DNA from: Burkholderia sp. Bp8963 | GTDB lineage: Bacteria > Pseudomonadota > Gammaproteobacteria > Burkholderiales > Burkholderiaceae | Reading direction: 5' to 3' | Length of the DNA: 64,000 nt | Assembly (NCBI RefSeq): GCF_003854275.1 | Contig: NZ_QTQP01000027.1 | Location: 1-64,000, forward strand | Part shown: positions 24,989 to 32,358 of the stretch, piece after piece | How the letters are laid out: every line of letters starts with the position of its first letter | Position numbering within the stretch: the stretch's first letter is position 1 | The notes under the pieces: generated by a model | What the model was told of the DNA's origin: nothing | What the model saw: the letters and a program-made list of their open reading frames with translations, nothing else | Databases searched by the model: none | Translations under genes and position numbers: made by a program

Positions 24989-25885
24989 ATGCCACAAGTT
25001 CTCATTTCGTACGCGTGGGAGAGCGACGAACACAAAGCGTGGGTTCGAGGCTTTGCGAGCCGTTTGGTATTGAATGGTGTGGACACCCGTTTAGACCAGT
25101 GGCACATCGCGCCCGGTCAAAGCCTTACCCAATTTATGGAGAGCGAGATTCAAACGTGCGACCACATACTGGTGATCTGCACAAAGGTCTACGCTCAGAA
25201 ATCGTTAGCTCGCCAAGGCGGCGTCGGATATGAGCAACAGGTCATTACCGGACACATCACAAGCGGTGTCGCCCGCGAAAAGTTCATCCCGATAATCCGC
25301 GACGGCGAGTTTGGCCCGGGAGTGAATTGTGCCATTCCGCCACAATTCGCCGGAATTTACACGATCGACATGCGATCCAACGACACCGACGAATCCAAGT
25401 TCGAGGAACTGCTGCGTGCGATCTACAAACGGCCCGAGCATCGCCCTCCGCCGCTAGGGAAGCCACCCGCGTTTGTCGACACGCCGGTAGCGGCCGTAGG
25501 CGTAGTGGAAGAATTCGCGAATCTGCGCCTAGCAACCATTGACCTCGACGGTTGGGAGTTGGTCAGCGGGGTCGCGCAGCACCACCGCTACCCTGAGACG
25601 TTCTGGATCCCCGGCGAACGCGAGCGGCAGTCAGTGAAAGCCGGTGACATCGTGAAGTTGATCTTCGAAATCGCCATTGATGACAGCCCCGATGGGGCAA
25701 TCGACGTAAGCGGAGAACGCATGTGGGTAGTCGTCACGGGTAGATCGGGGCCATACATAATTGGCGAACTCAACAGTCATCCGGCTTGTTCGGATGAAAC
25801 CGAGATTATCCAAGCGGGAGACAGAGTCGTGTTCCTCCCGGAGCACATTATCGACGTATGGACTGGTAGTCATCTTGATGACTGA
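24989..25885 (+). CDS. TIR/SEFIR-domain protein with DUF2314-like C-terminus
   Basis: A 298-residue protein with two parts. Residues 1-150 form a TIR/SEFIR domain: VLISYAWESDEHKAWVRGFA, then GVDTRLDQWHIAPGQSL, VICTKVYAQKS and GGVGYEQQV, where E82 sits at the expected catalytic-Glu position. Such bacterial domains often cleave NAD+ when phage infection is sensed. After a Pro-rich linker (HRPPPLGKPP), residues ~215-298 resemble DUF2314 (GERMWVVVTGRSGPYIIGEL, GDRVVFLPEHIIDVW). It is island cargo, on the opposite strand to the phage genes and followed by a small membrane-protein gene. An anti-phage abortive-infection role is inference; the TIR/SEFIR call is strong, the DUF2314 call moderate. Confidence 0.8.
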   Translation: MPQVLISYAWESDEHKAWVRGFASRLVLNGVDTRLDQWHIAPGQSLTQFMESEIQTCDHILVICTKVYAQKSLARQGGVGYEQQVITGHITSGVAREKFIPIIRDGEFGPGVNCAIPPQFAGIYTIDMRSNDTDESKFEELLRAIYKRPEHRPPPLGKPPAFVDTPVAAVGVVEEFANLRLATIDLDGWELVSGVAQHHRYPETFWIPGERERQSVKAGDIVKLIFEIAIDDSPDGAIDVSGERMWVVVTGRSGPYIIGELNSHPACSDETEIIQAGDRVVFLPEHIIDVWTGSHLDD

Positions 25886-26017
25886 CACGTCTCCGCGCCC
25901 CACTCAACCAACTTAATGACTACGAGCGGCGCATGCGGATACGCCAGTCCACCATAATTGTCAGCTACCGATACTCGGCGCGTTGCAAACTCACGAACAC
26001 GAAAATCTGATCGCCTA

Positions 26018-26470
26018 ATGAACACCAGCCTCGCCGTTCTGCCGGTCATCCTCGCCGCCCTCGCATCCGGCGTGTTTGCACTCGCTGGCGTCATAGTCAC
26101 GGCCCGCCTTACACAACACCGCGAACACGAGGCCGAGTGGCGACAAACCAAGATTGAGCACTATCAGGAATTCATCTCTGCGCTGTCCGGGATCGTCGCG
26201 GGCCGCTCCACTCCTGCCGCGCAGGAACGCTACGCCGATGCAGTGAACGCGCTGGCTTTGGTCGCCTCGCCCGCAGTGCTAGACGCGGTTCATGCATTTC
26301 AGGCAGAGATAACCTATCGCAACAGCGCCCGGAGCGACGAGCGGCACGACGTGCTGCTGAATGCGGCGATTCAAACTATGCGGGATGACATTCAGCCAAG
26401 CGGCAGCCGTGCGCCGATTCGCGAACTAAACTTTCTCGCGCCGCCGCCCGAAGAAGGCATTAGCGAATAG
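26018..26470 (+). CDS. Single-helix membrane protein next to the TIR gene
   Basis: A 150-residue protein with one N-terminal membrane helix (residues 5-29, VLPVILAALASGVFALAGVI) followed by an Arg/Glu-rich juxtamembrane helix (TQHREHEAEWRQTKIEHYQEF) and a helical cytoplasmic domain. No catalytic motif is recognised. The start at 26018 is the ATG giving this topology; the ribosome-binding site is weak. It lies 133 bp after the TIR gene on the same strand, at the extreme right of the island, and could be a membrane partner or an independent cargo gene. Confidence 0.6.
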   Translation: MNTSLAVLPVILAALASGVFALAGVIVTARLTQHREHEAEWRQTKIEHYQEFISALSGIVAGRSTPAAQERYADAVNALALVASPAVLDAVHAFQAEITYRNSARSDERHDVLLNAAIQTMRDDIQPSGSRAPIRELNFLAPPPEEGISE

Positions 26471-26534
26471 CGCCGCCTTGATGCTGACGTTCTGCTCAAT
26501 GCTTCTACGTGGGCTACGTGGGAAGGTAGAATTC

Positions 26535-26556
26535 ATTCACACTCCATTCACACCGA
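26535..26556 (+). repeat. Right arm-type repeat pair
   Basis: A 22-bp sequence with two ATTCACAC units, differing from 13596-13617 at one base and lying 67 bp inside the right attachment repeat. Together with the left copy it would flank the core in the excised circle as integrase arm sites. Confidence 0.65.
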
Positions 26557-26622
26557 ACACCGAATGGAGCCAACTTAACCGCAGTCGCTCTCGTGGATAA
26601 GTGCTTGAATAAGCGAAGAATT

Positions 26623-26678
26623 CTGGCCCGCCCTACACGATTCGAACGTGTGACCTACGGCTTAGAAGGCCGTTGCTC
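26623..26678. repeat. Right attachment repeat, within intact tRNA-Arg
   Basis: Fifty-six bases identical to 13488-13543. The repeat covers all but the 5' acceptor strand and part of the D arm of the functional tRNA, so integration restores the tRNA here. Confidence 0.92.
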
Positions 26679-26700
26679 TATCCAACTGAGCTAAGGGCGG
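26624..26700 (-). tRNA. tRNA-Arg(TCT)
   Basis: A 77-nt tRNA including an encoded CCA. The acceptor stem CCGCCCT pairs with AGGGCGG, the anticodon loop is CTTCTAA (anticodon TCT) on a five-pair stem, and the T loop is TTCGAAT. This minor arginine tRNA is the integration target of the island; its 3' part is supplied by the element. Confidence 0.97.
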
Positions 26701-26767
26701 TCGAGGAAAGAAGACGCGGCCCCGACGCGGGCCTTGTTGCAAGCAGACGAAGCAAGCACAAACAAAA

Positions 26768-26790
26768 CGGGCCCGGTGTGAACCGAGCCC
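26768..26790 (-). terminator. Probable uppP terminator
   Basis: GGGC and CCGG arms pair imperfectly around a short loop and, on the minus strand, are followed by TTTTGTTTG. Located about 50 bp past the uppP stop codon. Confidence 0.5.
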
Positions 26791-26842
26791 AAAATTATAC
26801 CCGATCACGGCGCCGAATCACCCGGAATCGGCGCACCGGCCG

Positions 26843-27673
26843 TCACACCGGTTGCGGATGCATCATGAACCAGCCCAGGAAGAACACCCCCGCGACCGCA
26901 CAATACAGGCCGAACGACGCAAGCCGGCCGCGCCCTTCGAAATAGCGCATCAGGAAGCGCACGCTCAGATAGGCCGCGATCGCCGTCAGCACGCCGCCGA
27001 GCAGCGCGTCGGCGAGCTGGTCCGGCGCATGGAACAGCTTCGGCAGCTCGAGCACCCCAGCCGCGAAAATGATCGGCGTGCCAAGCAGGAACGAGAATTC
27101 CGCCGCCTTTTCCGCGGTCAGCCCCGCCGCATTGCCGGCGATCATCGTCAGGCCGCTGCGCGAGAAACCGGGAATCAGCGCGCCGATCTGCGCAAGCCCC
27201 ACGAAAAACGCCTGCTTGAACGTCAGCTTCTCGGGCGCCTGGTGCGCGCGGCTGCGCTGGATGCGATCGCCGATCCACAGCAGCAAGCCGTTGACGATCA
27301 GTGCGAACGCGACGATGCGCAGATCGTGAAACACGCGTTCGAGACGCTTCTCGAGCAGCAGACCGACGAGCCCCGTCGGAATCGTGCCGATGATGAGCGC
27401 CCACATCAGGTGCCCGTCGTCGTTCTTGCGGCCGCCGAGCGACGCGAAGAAACCGCCGATCAGCGCGATCCAGCGCGCACGGAAATACCACAGCAGCGCG
27501 AACGCGGTGCCGAGGTGGAGCGCGACGAGAAACGGCAGCAACTGCGGTGCGTGCTTGTCGATATGCATGCCGAACAGCCCGGGCACGAGCAACGTATGGC
27601 CGAGACTGCTGACGGGGAAGAGTTCGGTCACGCCCTGCAGGACGCTCAGGAAAAACAGAAACCAGAGACTCAC
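26843..27673 (-). CDS. uppP: Undecaprenyl-diphosphate phosphatase
   Basis: A 276-residue integral membrane enzyme (BacA/UppP) that dephosphorylates undecaprenyl pyrophosphate, recycling the lipid carrier for peptidoglycan and O-antigen and conferring bacitracin tolerance. The family motifs are present: an N-terminal [16 protein letters not shown] (catalytic Glu and Ser) and the second [11 protein letters not shown] (Arg/Ser pair). About eight membrane helices are visible and the length is standard. The start is GTG 27673, behind GAGGACC. It is the first host gene to the right of tRNA-Arg and is transcribed toward the tRNA. Confidence 0.96.
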   Translation of the reverse strand: MSLWFLFFLSVLQGVTELFPVSSLGHTLLVPGLFGMHIDKHAPQLLPFLVALHLGTAFALLWYFRARWIALIGGFFASLGGRKNDDGHLMWALIIGTIPTGLVGLLLEKRLERVFHDLRIVAFALIVNGLLLWIGDRIQRSRAHQAPEKLTFKQAFFVGLAQIGALIPGFSRSGLTMIAGNAAGLTAEKAAEFSFLLGTPIIFAAGVLELPKLFHAPDQLADALLGGVLTAIAAYLSVRFLMRYFEGRGRLASFGLYCAVAGVFFLGWFMMHPQPV

Positions 27674-27843
27674 GCGTCGGTCCTCTAAACAGAGATAAAA
27701 ACGGAAAGGGATTCCGGACGACGCGGTGCGCCGCCGGCAAGCGCGCCCCGATTATGCCCAGCCCACATTACCGAGCCAAGGCATTTGAGAGGATATTGCG
27801 GCGTTGCACACAAACGCTTGCAATATGTAAGGCGAAAGAAAGC

Positions 27844-27870
27844 AAAAAGCCCGCCATTTGCATGGCGGGC
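27844..27870 (-). terminator. Rho-independent terminator after the 28-residue gene
   Basis: A perfect 8-bp stem, gcccgcca/tggcgggc, with a 6-base loop. On the minus strand it is followed directly by five U residues. It lies 26 bp beyond the stop of the tiny membrane protein gene, supporting a real short transcript. Confidence 0.85.
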
Positions 27871-27895
27871 CTTGCGGATTCGGTAGCTTTTGCCG

Positions 27896-27982
27896 TCAGC
27901 GGCCGAGCTGGTAGAAAAACAGCACCGTGCTGCCGGTGAACATGCCAAACAGTGCGATTCCCATTGCCATTGCCAGATCCAT
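27896..27982 (-). CDS. 28-residue small membrane protein
   Basis: The peptide reads MDLAMAMGIALFGMFTGSTV and then LFFYQLGR: a single hydrophobic helix with a short basic tail. The ATG is preceded by GAGGAGCGGAC, a very strong ribosome-binding site, and the gene is followed by a textbook terminator, so it is probably translated although tiny. A single-pass inner-membrane micro-protein that may tune a larger membrane complex is likely. No partner is adjacent: uppP lies downstream beyond the terminator. Confidence 0.7.
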   Translation of the reverse strand: MDLAMAMGIALFGMFTGSTVLFFYQLGR

Positions 27983-28188
27983 GTCCGCTCCTCGAAGTGT
28001 CATGACCCGGCAACACGACCGGTTTAGTGCATTATCCCGACGCACGACCCTCGCCAAAACTCGCAATTTCCCGAGAAGGGTTTTCCCCGACCGATCCGCG
28101 GCCCGATAATAGGGCTCGTCACGCAACGGGCGCCAACAGCGCCCCCGCGCCAGCGACACTCCGTTCATCCGCCCATTCCCGATTCGCC

Positions 28189-29100
28189 ATGCCGATCTTC
28201 CAGCAACACGAGATTCACGAACTCCACGCCGGCCCGTCGCTCGTCCGGATCGCCCCGCAATGCGGCGGACGCCTGCTGTCGTGGGACATCGACGGCGAGC
28301 CCGTCATCTTCTGGCCGGACACCGCCGACTGGACCCAGCTCGCGCGCGTGCGCGGCGGCAATCCGCTGCTGTTCCCGTTTCTCGGCCGTCATCGCGTCGA
28401 CGGCGAAATCGGCCGCTGGCGCGACGCGGCGGGCGTGGTCCGCGATCTGCCGATGCACGGCTTTGCGCGCGACCTGCCGTTCGCGGCCCAGCCGTCGGCC
28501 GACGGCGCGGCACTCGCGATGACGCTCGACGCGAACGACGCACCGCAAGCCGGCTACCCGTTCGATTTCCGCTTCGAAGCGACCTATCGGCTCGCCGACG
28601 CACACACGCTCGACGTCGCGCTGACGACGACCAATCGCGGCGACACGCCGCTGCCCTACTACGCCGGCCACCACTTCTATTTCGCGCTACCGCACACGGA
28701 ACGCGCGCAGACGACGCTCGAACTGCCGCCGACGCATCGGCGCGAACAGCTCGCCGACGGCACGATCAGCACGCCCGAGCCCGGCGCGCCGCGCTACACG
28801 CTCGACGAAGCGCGCATCCACGACCGCTTTCACTGCCTGGACGGCACATCGCCCGCACCGGTGCGGATCGTGATGCCGGGCCGGCGCCGCACGATCGAGA
28901 TCGCGCTCGACGTGCCGGGTTCGATCCCGTGGTATGCGGTCACGACGTGGACGGAAAAGCCGGAATCCGACTTCTATTGCGTCGAGCCGTGGCTCGGCCT
29001 GCCGGACGCGATCCACAACGGCCTCGGGCTGCGGATGCTGGCGCCGGGCGCCACCGAAACGGCGGCATTGCGCATCCGCGTCAGCCCGTTTGCAGGCTGA
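28189..29100 (+). CDS. Aldose 1-epimerase family protein
   Basis: A 303-residue galactose-mutarotase-like protein that would interconvert alpha and beta anomers of an aldose or hexose phosphate. The beta-sandwich pattern is clear: PQCGGRLLSWDIDGEP, NPLLFPFLGRH with MHGFARDLPF holding one catalytic His, YYAGHHFYFAL with the second, and the late acidic residue in FYCVEPWLGLPDA. The start at 28189 gives the standard N-terminus. It is transcribed alone ahead of the LysM lipoprotein. The sugar specificity is unknown. Confidence 0.85.
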   Translation: MPIFQQHEIHELHAGPSLVRIAPQCGGRLLSWDIDGEPVIFWPDTADWTQLARVRGGNPLLFPFLGRHRVDGEIGRWRDAAGVVRDLPMHGFARDLPFAAQPSADGAALAMTLDANDAPQAGYPFDFRFEATYRLADAHTLDVALTTTNRGDTPLPYYAGHHFYFALPHTERAQTTLELPPTHRREQLADGTISTPEPGAPRYTLDEARIHDRFHCLDGTSPAPVRIVMPGRRRTIEIALDVPGSIPWYAVTTWTEKPESDFYCVEPWLGLPDAIHNGLGLRMLAPGATETAALRIRVSPFAG

Positions 29101-29220
29101 CGCATCGCCACCGGACAGGCCCGCGACAGCGCCAATCTGCGGCTCGCGGGTCGAACCCGTTAAAATCGGACGTTTTGTGTCACCTGCCGCGCGACGCGCG
29201 GCGGGGCTTTGCGAGGTTCA

Positions 29221-29925
29221 ATGTTCGGAACAACAACGAAGCGATTCATCGCGGCATCGGTCGCCGCCCTGCTCGCCGCGTGCGGCGCCGCACCCGTCGG
29301 CCCCGGGTTTTACCGAGTCGAGCGCGGCGACACGCTCTCCAAAATCGCGCGCTCGAACCGCCAGTCGGTGCAGAACATCGTGCGCTGGAACCAGATCACG
29401 AACCCCGATGCGATCGAAGTCGGCCAGGTGCTGCGCGTCGAACCGCCGCCGGGCACGACGACGTCGTCGTCGAGCATCGGCACCGGCAGCGCCGGTCGCA
29501 GCCGCCCGGCGCCTGCCACGCCTGCCGCCCCAGCCGAGTCGGCGGCGAAACCAGCGACCAGCATTGCACTGATCTGGCCTGCACCCGGCAGCGTGGTCCG
29601 CCCCTTCGACGGCACGAAATCCAAGGGCATCGACATCGCGAACAGCGCCGGCACGCCGGTGATTGCCGCGGCGCCGGGCGTCGTCGTCTACGCGGGCAAC
29701 GGGCTGCGCGGCTACGGCAACCTGATCATTCTCAAGCACAACGCCGACTACCTGACCGTGTATGCGCATAATCGCGCACTCGTCGTAAAGGAAGGCCAGC
29801 AGGTCACGCAGGGGCAGACGATCGCGGAGATGGGTAACATCGACAGCGACCGCGTCGCGCTGCATTTCGAGCTGCGCTACGGCGGACGTTCGATCGATCC
29901 GTCGCGCTACCTGCCAGCCCGCTGA
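29221..29925 (+). CDS. NlpD-like LysM/M23 lipoprotein
   Basis: A 234-residue lipoprotein. The signal peptide ends in the lipobox LLAACG. A LysM peptidoglycan-binding motif follows (YRVERGDTLSKIARSNRQSV), then a low-complexity linker and a C-terminal LytM/M23 domain (GIDIANSAGTPVIAAAPG, VYAHN, HFELRYGG). The zinc-binding first His is replaced (KGIDIAN instead of HxGID), so the domain is probably not a peptidase. It would instead activate N-acetylmuramoyl-L-alanine amidases during cell separation, as EnvC and NlpD do. It is not next to rpoS, so it may be a second NlpD-like protein of this genome. Confidence 0.85.
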   Translation: MFGTTTKRFIAASVAALLAACGAAPVGPGFYRVERGDTLSKIARSNRQSVQNIVRWNQITNPDAIEVGQVLRVEPPPGTTTSSSSIGTGSAGRSRPAPATPAAPAESAAKPATSIALIWPAPGSVVRPFDGTKSKGIDIANSAGTPVIAAAPGVVVYAGNGLRGYGNLIILKHNADYLTVYAHNRALVVKEGQQVTQGQTIAEMGNIDSDRVALHFELRYGGRSIDPSRYLPAR

Positions 29926-30021
29926 GCGGCGGCATGCGGCATTCGGCACGCAACATGCGGTGCCGCCATGCACCGCATGCCGCGTCGCGAATGTGGTCGA
30001 ATGTGGTCAGCGGGAAGTCAA

Positions 30022-30141
30022 TCAGCGCTTGCGCAGACGGCCGGTCAAACGGCCGGACAACGGATCGACGTGACGCGCAAATGCGACCAGCGCACCGATC
30101 CCGATCAGGCTGAACCCCGCAGCTATCAGAAGCAAATCCAT
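30022..30141 (-). CDS. 39-residue small membrane protein
   Basis: The peptide begins MDLLLIAAGFSLIGIGALVA and ends in a strongly basic tail (RLTGRLRKR): one membrane helix followed by a positively charged cytoplasmic end. An in-frame ATG two codons upstream is also possible. The ribosome-binding site is weak, so translation is less certain than for the 28-residue gene. It sits alone in the roughly 390-bp gap before the acyl-CoA synthetase gene; nothing else is supportable in that gap. Confidence 0.5.
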   Translation of the reverse strand: MDLLLIAAGFSLIGIGALVAFARHVDPLSGRLTGRLRKR

Positions 30142-30319
30142 GGTCATTTCAGATATTTGTCACGATCTTATGCGTCATTTTGAAATCGTGCACTGAGGCG
30201 GCCCTCGCACACGAGTCGGAATATTCCCTAAGATTGCTTACAGTGCGATTCCAGTCGCATGAATAATCTGTGTAAGCGCGCGATCCGGCCATCGCGCCGC
30301 CGCCCTCCGGAGACTCTCG

Positions 30320-31948
30320 ATGCTGCCTGCCGCCGACCGCTACGATGAGCTGCTCTCCCGCTTCAGATGGGCCGTTCCGGCACGCTACAACATCGCCGTC
30401 GACACGTGCGACAAGTGGGCCGACGGCAGCGGACGGCTCGCGCTGATCCACGAAACGGCGCAAGGCGACGTCACGCGATTGACCTTCGACGACCTGAGGA
30501 ATGCCTCTAACCGGCTCGCGAACAGCTTCACACGTGCCGGCCTGCGTCGCGGCGACCGGATCGGCATCTTCCTCGCGCAGGGTCCGGAAACCGCCGTCGC
30601 ACATCTCGCCGCATACAAGCTCGGCGCGATCGCGGTGCCCCTCTTCACGCTGTTCGGCGCGGACGCGCTCGAATACCGGCTCGCGAACAGCGAAGCGGCG
30701 GCGCTCGTCACCGACGCGGCCGGCTACGCGAAGATCGCCCCGCTGCTCGGCAAGCTACCCGCATTGCAGACGGTTTACTGCATCGGCGACGATGCACCCG
30801 ATGCCCCACGTGTATTGCGCTACGACGCGGCGCTCGCCGCCGAATCCGCCGAATCCGCCGACTTCACCGCGGCCGACACGGCGGCCGACGATCCGGCGCT
30901 GATCATCTACACGTCCGGCACGACGGGCAAGCCGAAGGGCGCGCTGCATGCACACCGCGTGCTGCCTGGCCACCTGCCGGGCGTCGAGATGTCGCAGCAA
31001 TGCTTCCCGCGCGACGCACGCCTGTTCTGGACACCCGCCGACTGGGCATGGATCGGCGGCCTGCTCGACGTGCTGCTGCCGTCGTGGCATCACGGCGTGC
31101 CGGTGCTCGCACGACGTTTCGAGAAATTCGACGGCGAAGCGGCATTCGACCTGATGGCGCGCCACGGCGTCACGCACAGCTTCCTGCCGCCCACCGCGCT
31201 GAAGCTGATGCGCGCCGTGCCGCGGCCGCGCGAACGCTTCGCGCTGGCGCTGAAATCGGTCGCGAGCGGCGGCGAATCGCTCGGCAGCGAACTGACGGCC
31301 TGGGGGCGTGACGCGCTCGGCGTGACGATCAACGAGTTCTACGGGCAGACCGAGTGCAATATGGTGCTGTCGTCGTGCGCGGCGCTGTTCGCCCCTCGGC
31401 CTGGCGCGATCGGCAAGGCCGTGCCCGGCCACGAGGTCGCGATCGTCGATGCGCAGGGCACGCCGCTGCCGCCGGGCGTCGAAGGCCGCATCGCGGTGCG
31501 CGGCCCCGACCCGGTGATGTTCATCGAATACTGGCGCAATCCCGACGCGACCCGCGACAAGTTCGCCGGCGACTATCTGCTGACGGGTGACACGGGCGTG
31601 CTCGACGCCGACGGCTTCGTGCGCTTCGTCGGCCGCGACGACGACGTGATCACGAGTGCGGGCTACCGGATCGGCCCCAGCCCGATCGAGGACTGCCTGC
31701 TCACGCATCCTGCGGTGCGGATGGCTGCCGTCGTCGGCGTGCCCGACGCGACGCGCACCGAGATCGTCAAGGCGTTCGTCGTGCTGAATCCCGGCTACGC
31801 GGGCGACGACACGCTTGTGCAGGCGCTGCAGGCCCACGTAAAGACGCGCCTTGCCGCGCATGAATATCCGCGCGCGATCGCGTTCGTCGACAGCCTGCCG
31901 ATGACGGCGACCGGCAAGATCGTGCGGCGCGCGCTGCGCGACGCATAA
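30320..31948 (+). CDS. AMP-dependent acyl-CoA synthetase
   Basis: A 542-residue member of the ANL superfamily that activates a carboxylic acid with ATP and joins it to CoA. Motifs in order: YTSGTTGKPKG (P-loop-like A3), NEFYGQTECN (A5), YLLTGDTGVLDADGF (A7), GRDDDVITSAGYRIGPSPIE (A8) and PMTATGKIVRRALR, whose Lys completes adenylation (A10). The closest type is acetyl/medium-chain acyl-CoA synthetase of the Acs-like branch; the substrate is not determined by context. It stands alone, ahead of a DUF2288 gene in the same direction. Confidence 0.9.
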   Translation: MLPAADRYDELLSRFRWAVPARYNIAVDTCDKWADGSGRLALIHETAQGDVTRLTFDDLRNASNRLANSFTRAGLRRGDRIGIFLAQGPETAVAHLAAYKLGAIAVPLFTLFGADALEYRLANSEAAALVTDAAGYAKIAPLLGKLPALQTVYCIGDDAPDAPRVLRYDAALAAESAESADFTAADTAADDPALIIYTSGTTGKPKGALHAHRVLPGHLPGVEMSQQCFPRDARLFWTPADWAWIGGLLDVLLPSWHHGVPVLARRFEKFDGEAAFDLMARHGVTHSFLPPTALKLMRAVPRPRERFALALKSVASGGESLGSELTAWGRDALGVTINEFYGQTECNMVLSSCAALFAPRPGAIGKAVPGHEVAIVDAQGTPLPPGVEGRIAVRGPDPVMFIEYWRNPDATRDKFAGDYLLTGDTGVLDADGFVRFVGRDDDVITSAGYRIGPSPIEDCLLTHPAVRMAAVVGVPDATRTEIVKAFVVLNPGYAGDDTLVQALQAHVKTRLAAHEYPRAIAFVDSLPMTATGKIVRRALRDA

Positions 31949-32021
31949 GCGACACAGAAGCGGCGCACGGCCGGCAAGGCCGGATGGTTTATAGTGGCGC
32001 TCAGTTGCTCACTACTCGACC

Positions 32022-32348
32022 ATGATGTCCTCCGATCACGAATCCGCCGCGGGCGCGTCGCACAGCCCGCTTTACGCCAAACTCCTCGGTGAAACCGCCA
32101 AGATCGACTGGTGCGATCTCGAGCGCTTCTTTGCGCAAGGCAAGCTGCTCGCGGTCGCGCGCGATCTCGATCTCGTGAGCGTCGCCGAGGCGATCGCCAG
32201 CGACGACAAGGAGCAGGTCACCCGCTGGCTCGCCGCCGGCCACGTCGCCCGCATGCAGGCCGACACCGCGCAGGACTACGCGGCACGCAATCCGGAACTA
32301 TGGGCGGTCGTCGTATCGCCGTGGGTCTGCGTGCAGGAACGCGGCTGA
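32022..32348 (+). CDS. DUF2288 domain protein
   Basis: A 108-residue soluble protein that matches DUF2288 over its whole length: LLGETAKIDWCDLERFFAQG, then AVARDLDLVSVAEAIASDD and PELWAVVVSPWVCVQERG. The biochemical role of the family is unknown. Its stop is only 10 bp before the MATE transporter start, so the two are likely co-transcribed. Confidence 0.8.
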   Translation: MMSSDHESAAGASHSPLYAKLLGETAKIDWCDLERFFAQGKLLAVARDLDLVSVAEAIASDDKEQVTRWLAAGHVARMQADTAQDYAARNPELWAVVVSPWVCVQERG

Positions 32349-32358
32349 CGCGTCCGCA

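Larger units (their letters stand above)
13488..26678. mobile_element. Genomic island / prophage remnant in tRNA-Arg(TCT)
   Basis: About 13.1 kb bounded by a perfect 56-bp direct repeat of the tRNA-Arg 3' portion. Inside it are two tyrosine recombinases, a phage virion-like gene with three small companions, a serine resolvase, a TIR/SEFIR protein and a small membrane protein. GC content is visibly lower than the flanks, and several genes use TTG or GTG starts. Capsid, portal, terminase and tail genes are absent, so it cannot be a complete prophage. It may be a decayed one or a phage-derived integrative element. The intact tRNA is kept at the right end. Confidence 0.88.
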
